Made by a program: the position numbers and the translations under genes. This document shows positions 1 to 11,600 of a DNA stretch of 64,000 nucleotides, piece after piece; the first letter of the stretch is position 1; the number at the start of each line of letters is the position of its first letter. Location of the stretch: the NCBI GenBank assembly GCA_020698575.1, contig CM036239.1, positions 49,069,763 through 49,133,762 of the forward strand. The letters are read 5' to 3'. The DNA comes from Bostrychus sinensis. Taxonomy: Eukaryota > Chordata > Actinopteri > Gobiiformes > Eleotridae. The notes under the pieces were generated by a model that was not told the origin of the DNA, ran no database searches, and was given only the letters and a program-made list of their open reading frames with translations.

Positions 1-459
1 AGCCATTCATACAAAATGTAGACATTTCTTTACAAGCTTAATACTGCACAATGAATGCACTGACTATAGAATGGCAGCAAAAATTAAACTACAAGTACTT
101 TAATATGAAATAGCCTGTTTTATGTCAAGGTAAAAAAAAGAAAAAAGAAAAAAAACAAGTTGCTACACTTTTTCTGGATTTCAATGCTCTATAAAACCTA
201 CATAAATACTGAAATCCTATAAGTCTGCTCGTTGTCTGCTCTTTTGACCAAGCAGTGTTCAACAACAAAACAGGTCGTCTATTATGTGCTAATATCAAGA
301 AGACATTGTATTTCCTCATTGTTCCAAGTTTGTTCACTGCCAATGGCTTTTACTGTGACTTCCGTGGCTGTTTATTTCCCTTAATGCCCAGCTACAGTGG
401 CTCGTTAACTCCAAAAAGGCTGGTGACGTTTGTAGTTGGGCCGGCTCGGGATCAGTTCA
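1..459. other. Left edge, no recognisable gene
   Basis: AT-rich sequence. Short open frames on both strands show no family signature. It could be intron or 3' sequence of the minus-strand gene whose exons lie at 5.7, 21.5 and 26.3 kb, but nothing in it proves this. Confidence 0.3.
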
Positions 460-670
460 TATTCACACCGTAAGTAAACCGTACCAGAGTGGAAGTGGAC
501 TGAGTCCCATCTGAAGAGGTGGGTCCGCTTACAAACGGACTCTGGTACCGCTTGTTTGGTCCGGACCTGAGGTCACATGAGTGTATTCACAATTGCACAC
601 TCTGTCAAGACTAACGTGGGAAACGAACTCTGGTCCGTTTAAACCCGACCAAATGAGGCAGGTGTGAATA
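460..670. mobile_element. Short MITE-like element
   Basis: The block starts with tattcacacc (460-469) and ends with its reverse complement ggtgtgaata (661-670). Internally, gtccgctt/ggtccg motifs recur in both orientations. Short terminal inverted repeats and a length near 210 bp fit a non-autonomous DNA transposon. The superfamily cannot be assigned because no clear target duplication is visible. Confidence 0.4.
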
Positions 671-1485
671 CATCCTAACTCACAAATCTCAAGGCAATCC
701 AGCTTGTTGCTCAAGGTAAGTAGGCCTATACTCAACTGTATGATTTTTTTTGTTTTAAAGCAGTGATAGAACAGTATCGATAAAACAAATCCCCTATACT
801 TTAATAGTGATTTCAAGTTATAAAGATATAGTTTAGTTCAAGTCTCACCCACCCACACTTCTCCAGTGCATCACTCAAGGGGAAAACCTCAGAACATTAC
901 CAAGCAGCAATGTGGGAGGAATCAAAGATGGTTTCAGTATACATCCACAACATCGACAAGACAGTGTAGAGTGAGTGCATAGTTCACCTACAAAACAAAC
1001 AAAAAAATAAATAAATAATCAGACTGAGGTCATTTTTGAGTGAAAGATTCTGAAACGACGGTGCCCTAAGCTTTAACCTACACCATCAATGTTTTTCCAA
1101 AAGCCGGCACTCAATGTGAACAAGTGAATCACAATTACAGGGCAGAGAAGAAAGGGCTCAGATTGAGGGGGCTGGAATAACAATATGTTGCCAAGGGAAT
1201 GGGTCTTTTTTATAAGAAATGAGAACCTAATGCAATACTTTGTGTGGCTGGCTCTGTGTGGCTGTTTTGAACCACAATACAGGCCTTTTTTTTAAAGAAC
1301 TAATGGAGCCACTGTGTTACCACTGTTACTAACACTGTGTTCTATAGAGCTTTAGAAATGCATTTTCTAAGACTGTTATTTTGGTGTTATTGAAAACATG
1401 GTACTATTACAGTATATAGGCCTACTCCAGCATTTTACACAGAGGGCCTTAAAAGTAGCTAGTAGTCTTTTGCATCATTCACTTT
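671..1485. other. Intergenic or intronic, nothing recognised
   Basis: About 0.8 kb of AT-rich DNA with A-runs and no long open frame, no convincing splice-bounded exon and no terminal repeats that I can see. Confidence 0.3.
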
Positions 1486-1810
1486 GTCTGTGAAGACTCT
1501 CACTCGTCCAGGGTAATTGCATCACAACAAAAAGTTAAAAAATCAGTCATCTGGATTGGATTTTTAAAGTTGAAGACGTTTCACCTCTTATCCAAGAGGC
1601 TTTCTTCGTTAAGGATTTCTAACGACCCAAAACCACTCAAGCTATTCATGGTCGCCTTGACCAATAGAATTTAGTTTCAGGTCAAAACTCCTCCTTCCCA
1701 GGAGAATATAAACCAGCTCTCTTACCAGTTCAATTGAGAATTGAGAAAGCCTCTTCAAAGAACTTTAAAGATCCAATCCAGATGACTGCTTTTTTAACTT
1801 TTTGTTGCGA
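1486..1810. mobile_element. Fold-back dispersed repeat with 13-bp direct repeats
   Basis: The element is bounded by the direct repeat catcattcacttt at 1473-1485 and 1811-1823, which reads as a target-site duplication. Inside are two long inverted arms, 1520-1561 and 1771-1812, that match almost completely (shared core gtcatctggattggat) around a centre with gacgtttcacctc and aagaggctttctt. A second, inverted and more diverged copy lies near 62095-62415, so this is a dispersed family. The 13-bp duplication suits target-primed insertion better than hAT. Confidence 0.55.
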
Positions 1811-1825
1811 CATCATTCACTTTCT

Positions 1826-1887
1826 TCAGCTTATTCCCATTAAGGGTCATGGGTGGCTTGAGCCTATCCCGGCTACTTTGGGACATT
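1826..1887 (+). repeat. Fragment of common fish dispersed repeat
   Basis: A short stretch reading cttattcccattaagggtc and gcctatcccggctac resembles the repeat at 23565-23850 (cccatcccagctgcttgggg). It is a truncated piece without ends of its own. Confidence 0.35.
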
Positions 1888-1974
1888 TTCTTTTTCATTA
1901 ATTATTATGGCCATTGTACAATTTACCAATAGCCTACTCGTATACTCATCTGCAAATTTTACTACTGTATACAC

Positions 1975-2967
1975 CTGTGATTCTCAGCTGGTGGGTCGGA
2001 ACGCAAACGTGGGTCGTGGGGAGGTTGAAAATAGTTTCAGTGCACAAAGTATTGGAAGCCTAAATATTGGAATGTTTGTAAAGGGAAGGGACTTTAAGAA
2101 GAATATTTGGTAGTAATCAGATGAAGTGCCAGCTACGTAGCTAAACAACAAATTACTATGGTAGTAAAACAACTGTTGTATGAAACTAACAAAAGCCAGA
2201 TTGGGATACTGTTAGCACAGAGTTGCTAATGTTTTCCAATCTGTAATACCTCCCATTAATAATTCTGTAAAGGGGAGGGACTTCCAGTTGAGTATTTGGA
2301 GGTGATTGAATGAAGTGCCAGCTACGTAGCTAAACAACATACTGCTATTATAATAAAACAACTATCATGTCTATCATCAACTAACAAAAGCCAGATTGGG
2401 ATAACGTTAGCACACAGTCTCTAACATTATACCAATCTAGAAAGCCTCCCATTGAAAATGTTTGTAAAGGGCAGGGACTTTTATTAGAATATTTGGAGGT
2501 GACTGGATGAAGTGCCAGCTACATAGAAAACAACAAACTGCGTGAGAGTAAAACAACTGTTATATCAAAGTAACAAAAGCCGCATTGGTGCATGGGATGT
2601 TGGCACAGGTATCGTTTCACCAATCTGGAATGCCTCCCATTAAAAATTTAAAGGGGGGGAGTGGAGTATTTGGAGGTGACTGGATGAAGCTCCAGCTATG
2701 TAGCTAAACAACAAACAGCTATGATAGTAAACCACCACAATAAAAATGTTAAATGATTTTTGCTGTTTTGTTATTTGTATGTATAGCATACAAGTATCAC
2801 TAATGCATTTTATCACAAGGTGGGGAGGTTAATTATGGTTTCAGTGCACAGCTTATTGGAAGTTTAAATATTGTTATAATTGCATGAAATGGTGGAAACT
2901 GATTTTAAAATACATGTACTATATGGATGAAAATGGGTCTCACAATCAGACCAGTTGAGAACCATTG
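1975..2967. mobile_element. Non-autonomous hAT (Charlie-like) element with internal tandem repeats
   Basis: The left end ctgtgattctcagctgg pairs with the reverse complement of the right end (caatggttctcaactgg). Flanks gtatacac (1967-1974) and gtagacac (2968-2975) agree at 7 of 8 bases, the 8-bp target duplication expected of hAT. The TIR resembles the gnttctcaa ends of Charlie elements. Subterminal segments (gtttcagtgcacaaa... and gtttcagtgcacagc...) are repeated near both ends. The middle holds four tandem units of about 190 bp. No transposase frame remains. Confidence 0.7.
2070..2730 (+). repeat. Four tandem units of about 190 bp
   Basis: The motif gtaaaggg-agggactt followed by tatttgg, gatgaagtgccagctac, gtaaaacaact and aaaagccagattgggat recurs starting near 2078, 2268, 2463 and 2650. 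The units differ by scattered substitutions and small indels, and the last is shortened. The array lies wholly inside the hAT at 1975-2967. Confidence 0.7.
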
Positions 2968-2975
2968 GTAGACAC

Positions 2976-3579
2976 TACAAATTAGACATTACTGCTCCAT
3001 ATTTTATATTGTTTTAGCCTTGCAGTTTGTCCCTATTGCAAGTGAGTAGTGATTTCGCGCCCTCTGCTTTGACACACACCAAAGGCATGACCCACTTCTT
3101 TCCTCCTCCACATCGCACTAGGGGGAAGTGCATGGAAAAAAACAACAACAACAACATATTAACGAACCAGAGACAGCTGAAAATGAGATCGAAAGAAGCG
3201 CACATGTGAAGGTCAAATGCTTAATGGTCACTGCAATGAGGCTGGAGTGAAGAAATGACACAGATACGCACAAGTCAAGGGGAGAACTCACCGCATAAAA
3301 TAGGTGCCTGACTGCAGACCTCTTCAGCGCGCCAAATGAGCAAAGGCATTTAAGAAGCACTTTAGCGCTCATGCATAACCCCATAACCCAAAGTAACCTT
3401 GCTCAAAACAGAGATGCATCCCACAACCCTACATCACCTTCTCCTCTCCCCTCAAAATAGTATGGTCCCAAATAAACATGCCAGTTAGTCTAAAATACAA
3501 TAACAGTGAAAGATCAAGCCACTCAGAGCCTGTCAGTGAGCCTCTATGAAAACAGCAGCATGAGCAGGATGTTTACGGT
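2976..3579. other. No recognised gene
   Basis: Short overlapping open frames on both strands carry no family signature. Nothing is supported here beyond ordinary AT-rich DNA. Confidence 0.3.
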
Positions 3580-3605
3580 GAGAGAGAGAGAGAGAGAGAG
3601 AGAGG
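3580..3605. repeat. (GA)n microsatellite
   Basis: An uninterrupted run of about twelve GA units. Confidence 0.9.
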
Positions 3606-3629
3606 GAGAAAGGAGAGCAGTGCAGTCCT

Positions 3630-3800
3630 TCCGATCGGCCAATCGGCGTGCACGCTGGTCTGACAGGAGCCAATCAGAAATAAAAAAGGACTAGTGGTGG
3701 TGGTACTGCTGGTGATGTTGCGGTAGCTGAAAACACGGGCAGGTGGCAGTGACGGCAGCAGCGCTTTGGCTCAAACAGAGAAACTGAGTTGCGTGTGCTT
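3630..3800. promoter_or_regulatory. Possible CCAAT-type promoter
   Basis: Two CCAAT boxes (gccaatcggcg near 3638, gccaatcagaaat near 3670) lie within 40 bp, just downstream of a GA microsatellite and upstream of an A-rich aataaaaaagg stretch and a locally GC-richer segment. This resembles a vertebrate proximal promoter. No downstream open frame confirms it, so the call rests only on motif spacing. Confidence 0.25.
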
Positions 3801-4266
3801 TGGGGACATTGGGTAACGTTATGTGGCATTTTGATAAGAAAATATGACAAGAAATATTAACAAAATTTGAGGGTTGATTGAAATAAAATGGAACAGGAAG
3901 ACTAAGATTTCTTTATGCAGTATACGCAGCTTCGAGGCCAGGAGCCTTTAGGGATAGGCTTCATTTCAGTTTATTTGTCCTGAAATGTGGACAACCGGTC
4001 TGTGTCGGTCAATTTGTTGTATCTGTACATTACATTTGACTATACAACACCTTTAGTAGTACAGAGGAAGTGTTAGTTTTGCTGTGGCCAATTCAGCACA
4101 ACAACACAGTAGACTTTCTGGTGTTAAATTAATACTGTCCTTATCTGTATTATGTTACATTTACACTACTCTACTTGTAGTGTTAAAATGTCAGTGCAAA
4201 ATGAACACAGCACTGGTGAACAATGCCACACATGATCAGCTGTCTTTAAAATAAAAAAAGGAAAAA

Positions 4267-4708
4267 AAAAAAGATCAACAAAATAAGAACGGTTGACAAA
4301 CTGTCATACGCTGAAGCAGTGAGAAGAGTTAAGGCATCAGAAGAACCGAAAGCACCAGAGGAAATAAAACATAGAAATTTTATTACTGTGGACAAACGGT
4401 ATTTTCTTGCATTTATGGCAATGGTCATTAGCTGTTCAGCGGGATTTCAAGGGAAACCAGAGAGAATAAATATGATTCTTGACACTGCTAAGAGGTTTTG
4501 GAATGTGAATGATATATCTGGGGAAGATGTATATATAGACACACAGGACTGGGTAGAATGGACATTGATACGAACAGGAATTGATGGGGTTTATTGGGCA
4601 GCACAAAATACCTTGGACACTGTACATATTAGCACCAAGAACTCATCAAACCAGCCAATGGCAGCAATGCAACATGGTATGAATGCCAACCACCATAAAA
4701 CCCTATGA
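4267..4708 (+). pseudogene. LINE ORF1 (gag-like) fragment
   Basis: An open frame of about 130 codons, readable a little upstream of its first ATG (TVDKLSYAEAVRRVKASEE), resembles the C-terminal part of the first ORF of fish non-LTR retrotransposons: a SYAEAVRRV-type linker, a short spacer, then a compact helical segment VDKRYFLAFMAMVISCSAG...ERINMILDTAKRFWNV. In the LINE that ORF encodes an RNA-binding protein. There is no zinc knuckle or reverse transcriptase next to it, so this is an orphan fragment. Family placement is by resemblance only. Confidence 0.45.
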
Positions 4709-5652
4709 AGGGAAAAAAAAACAACATTTTAATGCACACACTCCCATCATTAAATAAGTGGTGGCTGATAACTTTAGGTCTTTGAATGACACTTCAGTGA
4801 ACATTGCATTGGCGATGTTATTACTAAAAGCAGATTAATTAGTGATTAAAAATAATTTCAAAAAGGTCTTATCTAAGGTGTGTTCTTCAGCTGTACACAA
4901 ACTAAATATATAACATGGTCTAGTTCACATCACTCATTTTTTGACAGTAGAGAGTGCAATAGAGGATTTTCCACAGAATGTGACCTAGATAAGAATCATA
5001 TACTCTTACATAGTGTTAAATCTACTGTGTCAAGATTAAGATGCACAAAGCAAGCCTTTAATTTTCTGTTGTAAATAAACACATTTGTTAAACCTAGATG
5101 TCTGTGGTACAGTTTTCTCAGTGATGATTCTCTCTGTTGTAAAATGCTTTAATAATGATCACATATATTATGCTAGACTCTGATAACTCTCTGGCATACC
5201 ATGGAGGATCTTTGAATAAATATGATTAATATGATTATTTTGAAGTAGTTACTGCTTACACAGAAGAAATGCTGAATACTGTTGGCTATTTTGGTATAAT
5301 TATATCACTCATTAGCTCATTTCAGACATACTTTCATGTTATTTTTAAAACTAGAAGATCTAATAAGAGCAGAAAGTTTCTTGTAACAGAAATGTTAAGC
5401 TCACTTTACACTGGTGAGGACATATATTTTATGGCTGTGATTAGTACGTTTAGTTTTCTTAACAAAAAGAGTTATAAGACATTGCAACACTGTGTCAACT
5501 CAACTTAGATAATGCAGTTTCTCAGCACTTCAGAAACCCCGTAAACATGATTCTCCTTTAAGGTTGTACACATTTTTACTGCTTCTATCGTAATTTCATA
5601 TATTTTTTTAACTCTGGACAGAACATATGTTTTATTGTAAAGGTGTACATAC
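4709..5652. other. No recognised gene
   Basis: AT-rich. Short open frames at 4880-5074 and 5269-5508 have no recognisable motif. If the minus-strand gene model is right, this is downstream intron. Confidence 0.3.
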
Positions 5653-8600
5653 TGGTGGAGCTGTCGCAGATGGTGTCCTGGCTGGAGGTGGACAGGGGAG
5701 TGAGGGACAGAGAGGCGGGACAGGACGCAGCCTCCAGACGCTCGCTCAGATGGGGCACGGCCGAACCCTCGGAGTGGGCACCATCCGGGCTGGGCAGGTT
5801 AGCGCTGCTCTCTGTGAAAGGCCTGTTCCAGTGGGAAAACTCAATGGCTACCTGCCCCCCGAGGTCGAAACCTGCATCAGAGCAAAGTACTGAAGATTAG
5901 AGGGGTATGTATTTAATATCATAACCTGCAGAAAATGTGCATGGACTTCCACTCATCTTCTAATGCTTTTTAGGACATTATACATTATTACTTTAGATTA
6001 CGTTGAGAACTAGAGTAATAGGTCAGAATATAGTCATATTGGTATTGGTATATCTGGACTACCCTATTACCAAAAGTAAACAAATCCTCAGATACTATCA
6101 GGGCTTCACATTAAATTGTTTTGCTCTCTGGCCACCTAGTCTTTGTCAAAAGTTACAACCCAAATAAGTGATTTTTCTACCCATACGTTTTTGTGTATAT
6201 TTTATAGTATATGATAACTAATGTGGGTTTATGCATGTGCAGGAATTTATCAAATATTTAAAAAACTAGACACAATAAATTGTATCTCTGTCACAGCTTT
6301 TAAATTAATGTTATTTAGTTTAAATTATTTGTTTTTCTTTCTTGATTCGTAATGAATTACTATATAAAATTGTATACACTCAAGCAGAGCTACAGAAATT
6401 TACCTAACCTAACCTCTAAATTAAAGATATACATAAAATTCAATCTTCCAAAGTGGTGAATGGGAGTACCAGCCAAAATGAAAACAGACCTGCATTTGGA
6501 TGATTGGCTAGTGTTTAAGGTACTGGAAGCAGCATGTGCTCGTACTGGTTTGAAGATAGTACTGCAGGCTAAGTCAAAACAATGGTCTCTTTTCTGACTG
6601 GACGATCGGCAATGCAGGGTTTTAGAAACAAAACAAAAATTGTAAACAAAAACAATATGGGGATTACATTCATTTTTTTTTTTTATTGTGAATAAATCAG
6701 CTGTACCACTGTCTAATTTAAACATGTTTACTTCATATCTTGTGGGTAATTTTTATGTAATATATAAAATATATACTGCTTATAGAACCTTTAATGTCAA
6801 GCCCTGGATACAAACTTATAGAAGTTATAGTTTGGGAGCATACAATTGTTCTGGCTGATGAGAACACAGTTTCAGGACACACAGGGAAGTAATAATGGAG
6901 AAAAACAGCCTTTTCACTGCAACAGCTTTTTACTGCAATGGCATTTTTTCAACAATGTCTCCCTCTAGTGGTAACCTCTGCTCTTATCATTTCAAGGTTA
7001 CTTACTGTACAAAACATATATGACACCACAAGTACTGCATATTTTACATGCAGGAGAGCATTTCCCATTTAACGTATAAGTAGTGTTGGTTTATTGATGC
7101 CTTGAAGTAGTTTAGCCATCACTCTCTGCAGTTCCTCTCTGGGAGCTGGGCTTGTTCCAGGCAAATAATGAACTGTTCATCACACTGTCCTTTACAGTAG
7201 GCTGCTTCCTCAGTACAGAATATATACTGCATGCTTTTCAGTTTACGGCCACTCAGGGGCATAACATCAGGGAGTGCAGCCCAGTGGTGTACTCTGCATT
7301 TTTGTAGTGTGTATACTGTGATGATTTCCCATCAGCGCCTCAAAGACACCCGCGTTAGTGTCGCCTATTAACATGTGTCTTTTGGGGTTGTGTTTTTTAT
7401 TGTAGGCTATGTAAGGCCTATACATTATTTAGCCAAACAGGAATAGTCTAGTTTTAAATCAAAAGCTCAAATGAGGAAAAACAAAAAACAAACATCAACA
7501 AACTCCACTACACCAAGACCCAGGGCCAGTAAAAGGTGGGTAAAGGGTGATTTTATACTAAACCATTCAGCATTCAGAAGAGCTGGAGCAGCCAACTTGG
7601 CCTGCTTTGCCTATGGTACAATAAAAATATATACTGTGGTTTATAGTTTGTTGGTAATTATTAGTACACAAATTTTATTATTTTTGATTCAACTGGAAAA
7701 CACGGCACTGGCCAGTGTTCTGGGACCACACAGAGTCTCACAATAAAATGCCAAATGCATCTCTGTTACTTCAATTCCCAAAACAGTCAAACAATCTTAA
7801 TACACTGAAATACTTTCAACACACAAATTGTCACCATCTGCTGTTATGTGGTGGCCCCTAACAGAGCTTTACTTAAGGAGATCAGAGAAGCAGGGCTCAG
7901 TAAAAATGCCTACCTTGTCCTGAGTCAGATTTACAGACTGTCACTGTTAATGTTGGGCTCCTTTAGCATCTTCTGCTGTAGCTGTATTTGTCTTTATTTC
8001 CGTACTCTACTTGTAAACCCAGCCTTCTGCCTTAGTTTCCTCTGATATCTGACAAAATATTCAGTTTAATGAAGTGAAAACATTTGGTCAGTGACTTGTC
8101 TCAGTAGCTTATAGTTAAGATGCTAATTTGATGAATTAGCCTACTTACATTTTAGCTCAGGGTCTCTAACTCCTCTGTGACCTTCATTCCTGCTGTAGCT
8201 CATACTCCTCTGGTATCTGTGTCCAACCCCTGGTTTATTGTATTTTTATAAAGCTCTACAGCTGTATTACTGTCTTCTGCTGATATTATTTGTTTTCTGT
8301 CTGAATCTGGCGCTACTGAGGCGCGTTCACAACACACGCGTTCATGAACGGGAGACAACCAATGAGAGCGCGGGGGAGGCGGGACAAGCGTCAGAGGAAC
8401 CAATGAGAAACGAGTTAGTCTTCCACAGAGCTTACTGCGCTGCTGTAGTGATGAGAACAGGAGGAGAGAGGCTGTAAAGAGTTAGCGCTGGTGTCTGTAA
8501 ACAGATACAGAAGTACTGAGGAGGTAATGATTGTTAAGCATCATTGCGCACTTTGAAGTGGGTATACGGAAATCTGCAGCATTCCTAGTGGGTATACGGC

Positions 8601-11600
8601 GTATACCTGCGTATCACGTAGACTATACCACTGGTGCAGCCAGGGCAGCGGCACTAGGGCCCAGGACATGAGGGGGCACATTGAATCCTTATTTATAGTC
8701 AGTTTTAGTGGATTATTTTCATTCTGGGCAGTAAATTACACAGCAAGAATGACTCAATTTAAGAACAAGCTTCTCGTATGAGTAAAAAAGGTTTAAAATG
8801 CATGATTGACAAACTTTACTTATGAACAAAAATACGCTTTTTTTTGACAGCTACATTTTAATATTTTAAAGGAAAGTATTTCAGAAATTACAGTGCACTT
8901 TTTATGACTAAAAGTATCATGGTGCTTCATCACTTTAGGGCCCATTCTAAAAACCTGCACTGGGACCCCTCATTACCACCTCACACCACTGCTGCCACTC
9001 CATTACTGGATGTCTATGTGCACGCTAGTTAACACAGTTGATTAATTAGTCAGTTGTACCTCAAACTATTTTCATTTCTGATTGATGTTTACAAATTCCT
9101 GTAAAGGCCACATAGGTCCATACTGAGTCTAGGGATGTTACTGTTTATTGTTACGTGTCTCTAGTTGATACTCAGCAGAGAAGGATTAACTTATTTTGTC
9201 TCTTTGTGTGGAACATGGTCACTGTAAAAATATATTATTTTCTGTTTGCGTAACTGTGAAAAATATGAATGTGTGGGCCGTATTTAAGAAGGAGGAGAGT
9301 GACGTCAGACGCCGGCTGGGATCCCTGCCTGTGGTCTGGATGCTGCGGAGCTAACTTCGCGGATTATAACTTTCCTGTTCCCTTTTTCTTTTTGACTGGA
9401 TTTATTGTTTCCGCAGAGTACCTTGAATGCTGGGATCAACTTGCGGCTTTCACTGCAAACTGTTGCTGTGCTGTATAGCATTGCCGTGCCTTGCGTGCGT
9501 GACTTTGGGACACGGGGAGTGGAACAAGGGCCCGAACTATTTGGTGTTGTATGGGTTGGCCTTGTGTTTGATTTCTGGGTGCTGTTTTGAGCTGGTATGG
9601 GTAAAAGAAAGGAATGCGCTCGACTAACTCGTTTCTCATTGGCTCCTCTGATGCTTGTCCCGCCTCCCCCGCGCTCTCATTGGTTGTCTCCCGTTCATGA
9701 ACGCGTGTGAAGTGAACGCGCCTCAGCAGCGCCAGATTCAGACAGTAAACAAATGATATCAGCAGAAGACAATAATAAAGCTGTAGAGCTTTATAAAAAT
9801 ACAATAAACCAGGGGTTGGACACAGATACCAGAGGAGTATGAGCTACAGCAGGAATGAAGGTCACAGAGGAGTTAGAGACTCTGAGCAAAAATGTAAGTA
9901 GGCTAATTCATCAAATTAGCATCTTAACTATAAGCTACTGAGACAAGTCACTGACCAAATGTTTTCACTCTGTTCATTAAACTGAATATTTTGTCAGGTA
10001 TCAGAGGAAACTAAGGCAGAAGGCTGGGTTTACAAGTAAAGAATGTACAGAATTAAAGACAAATACAGCTACAGCAGAAGATGCTAAAGGAGCCCAACAT
10101 TAACAGTGACAGTCTGTAAATCTGACTCAGGACAAGGTAGGCATTTTTACTGAGCCCTGCTTCTCTGATCTCCTTAAGTAAAGCTCTGTTATTGGCCATC
10201 ACAGAACAGCAGATGATGACAATTTGTGTGTTGAAAGTATTTGCATTTGAAGGTGTTGTACAGCACACATCATTGTTTTTGTTTGTTTGTTTGTTTTTTG
10301 TTATATTTGTGGAGGATAAATTTAGCCTAATGTATGTATTAAGATTGTTTGACTGCCTTGGGGAATGGAAGTCATTGAGAGATGCATTTGGCATTTTATT
10401 GTGAGACTCTGTGTGGTCCCAGAACACTGGCCAGTGCCTAGTTTTCCAGTTGAATCAAAAATAATAAAATTTGTGTACTAATAATTACCAACAAACTATA
10501 AACCACAGTGTATATCTTTATTGTACCATAGGCAAAGCAGGCCAAGTTGGCTGCTCCAGCTCTTCTGAATGCTGAATGGTTTAGTATAAAATCACCCTTT
10601 ACTCACCTTTTACTGGCCCTGGGTCTTGGTGTAGTGGAGTTTGTTGATGTTTGTTTTTTGTTTTTCCTCATTTGAGCTTTTGATTTAAAACTAGACTATT
10701 CCTGTTTGGCTAAATAACGTATAGGCCTTACATAGCCTACAATAAAAAACCCAACCCCCAAAATCATAACATGTTAATAAGCATTAACATGGGTGTATAT
10801 GAGGCGCTGCTAGGAAATCATTACAGTATACCCACTACAAAAATGTACACTACACCACCGGGTTAAGGTTATACAAAACTGAAAAATAATGTGCATGGCT
10901 TTTTATGACAGAGTCAGAGGCTCCCACAGCTCTCTGCAGCAGTGCACTCTGGTATGGGCCTAATTGGTCAGCGTTTCAAACGGCAAGATAATGACCCAAA
11001 ACTTAAGTCCAATATCTAACCTACAAGTGCCACACATTTATGGCAACTTCTGCAGCAGAGTTGTTAAGAACGTTCTGAAGAATATTTAGTTTCCATTGGA
11101 AAATAAAAAATAAAAAATGCCATGTGTCAAAACTTTGGAATACAGTTAGGTTTCCATTATTTCTTTTATTACTTCTGTTTTTTGGGTTTTTTAGTGACAC
11201 TCAACTGCATACATTTCCATAAAATCTGGAAAAATTGGTGTGTTCTAAAATTAGTAGTGTTTATTTATAAATAATGTGTACTTTTCAAGTCACAATTATT
11301 CATTATTCATTCACTCTTCAGTCACACTCGGGGGTGGTGAGGTACATCTGTAGCCACAGCTGCCCTGGGACAGGCTGACAGAGACGTTGCTGCCATTCTG
11401 CACCTACAACCACTCCTGTAACCAACACCAACCACCCAATCACACTAGCACATTCATACTGGCAAAGTGGGTGAAATGTCTTGCTGAAGGACACAACGGC
11501 AGTATCTGGTAGCGGGGATCAAACTGCCAAACTTCAGGTTAGTGGGCTAATGTCTCTACCTACTGAGCTACTGACGCCCCAAATATTATCATTTTCTTCA

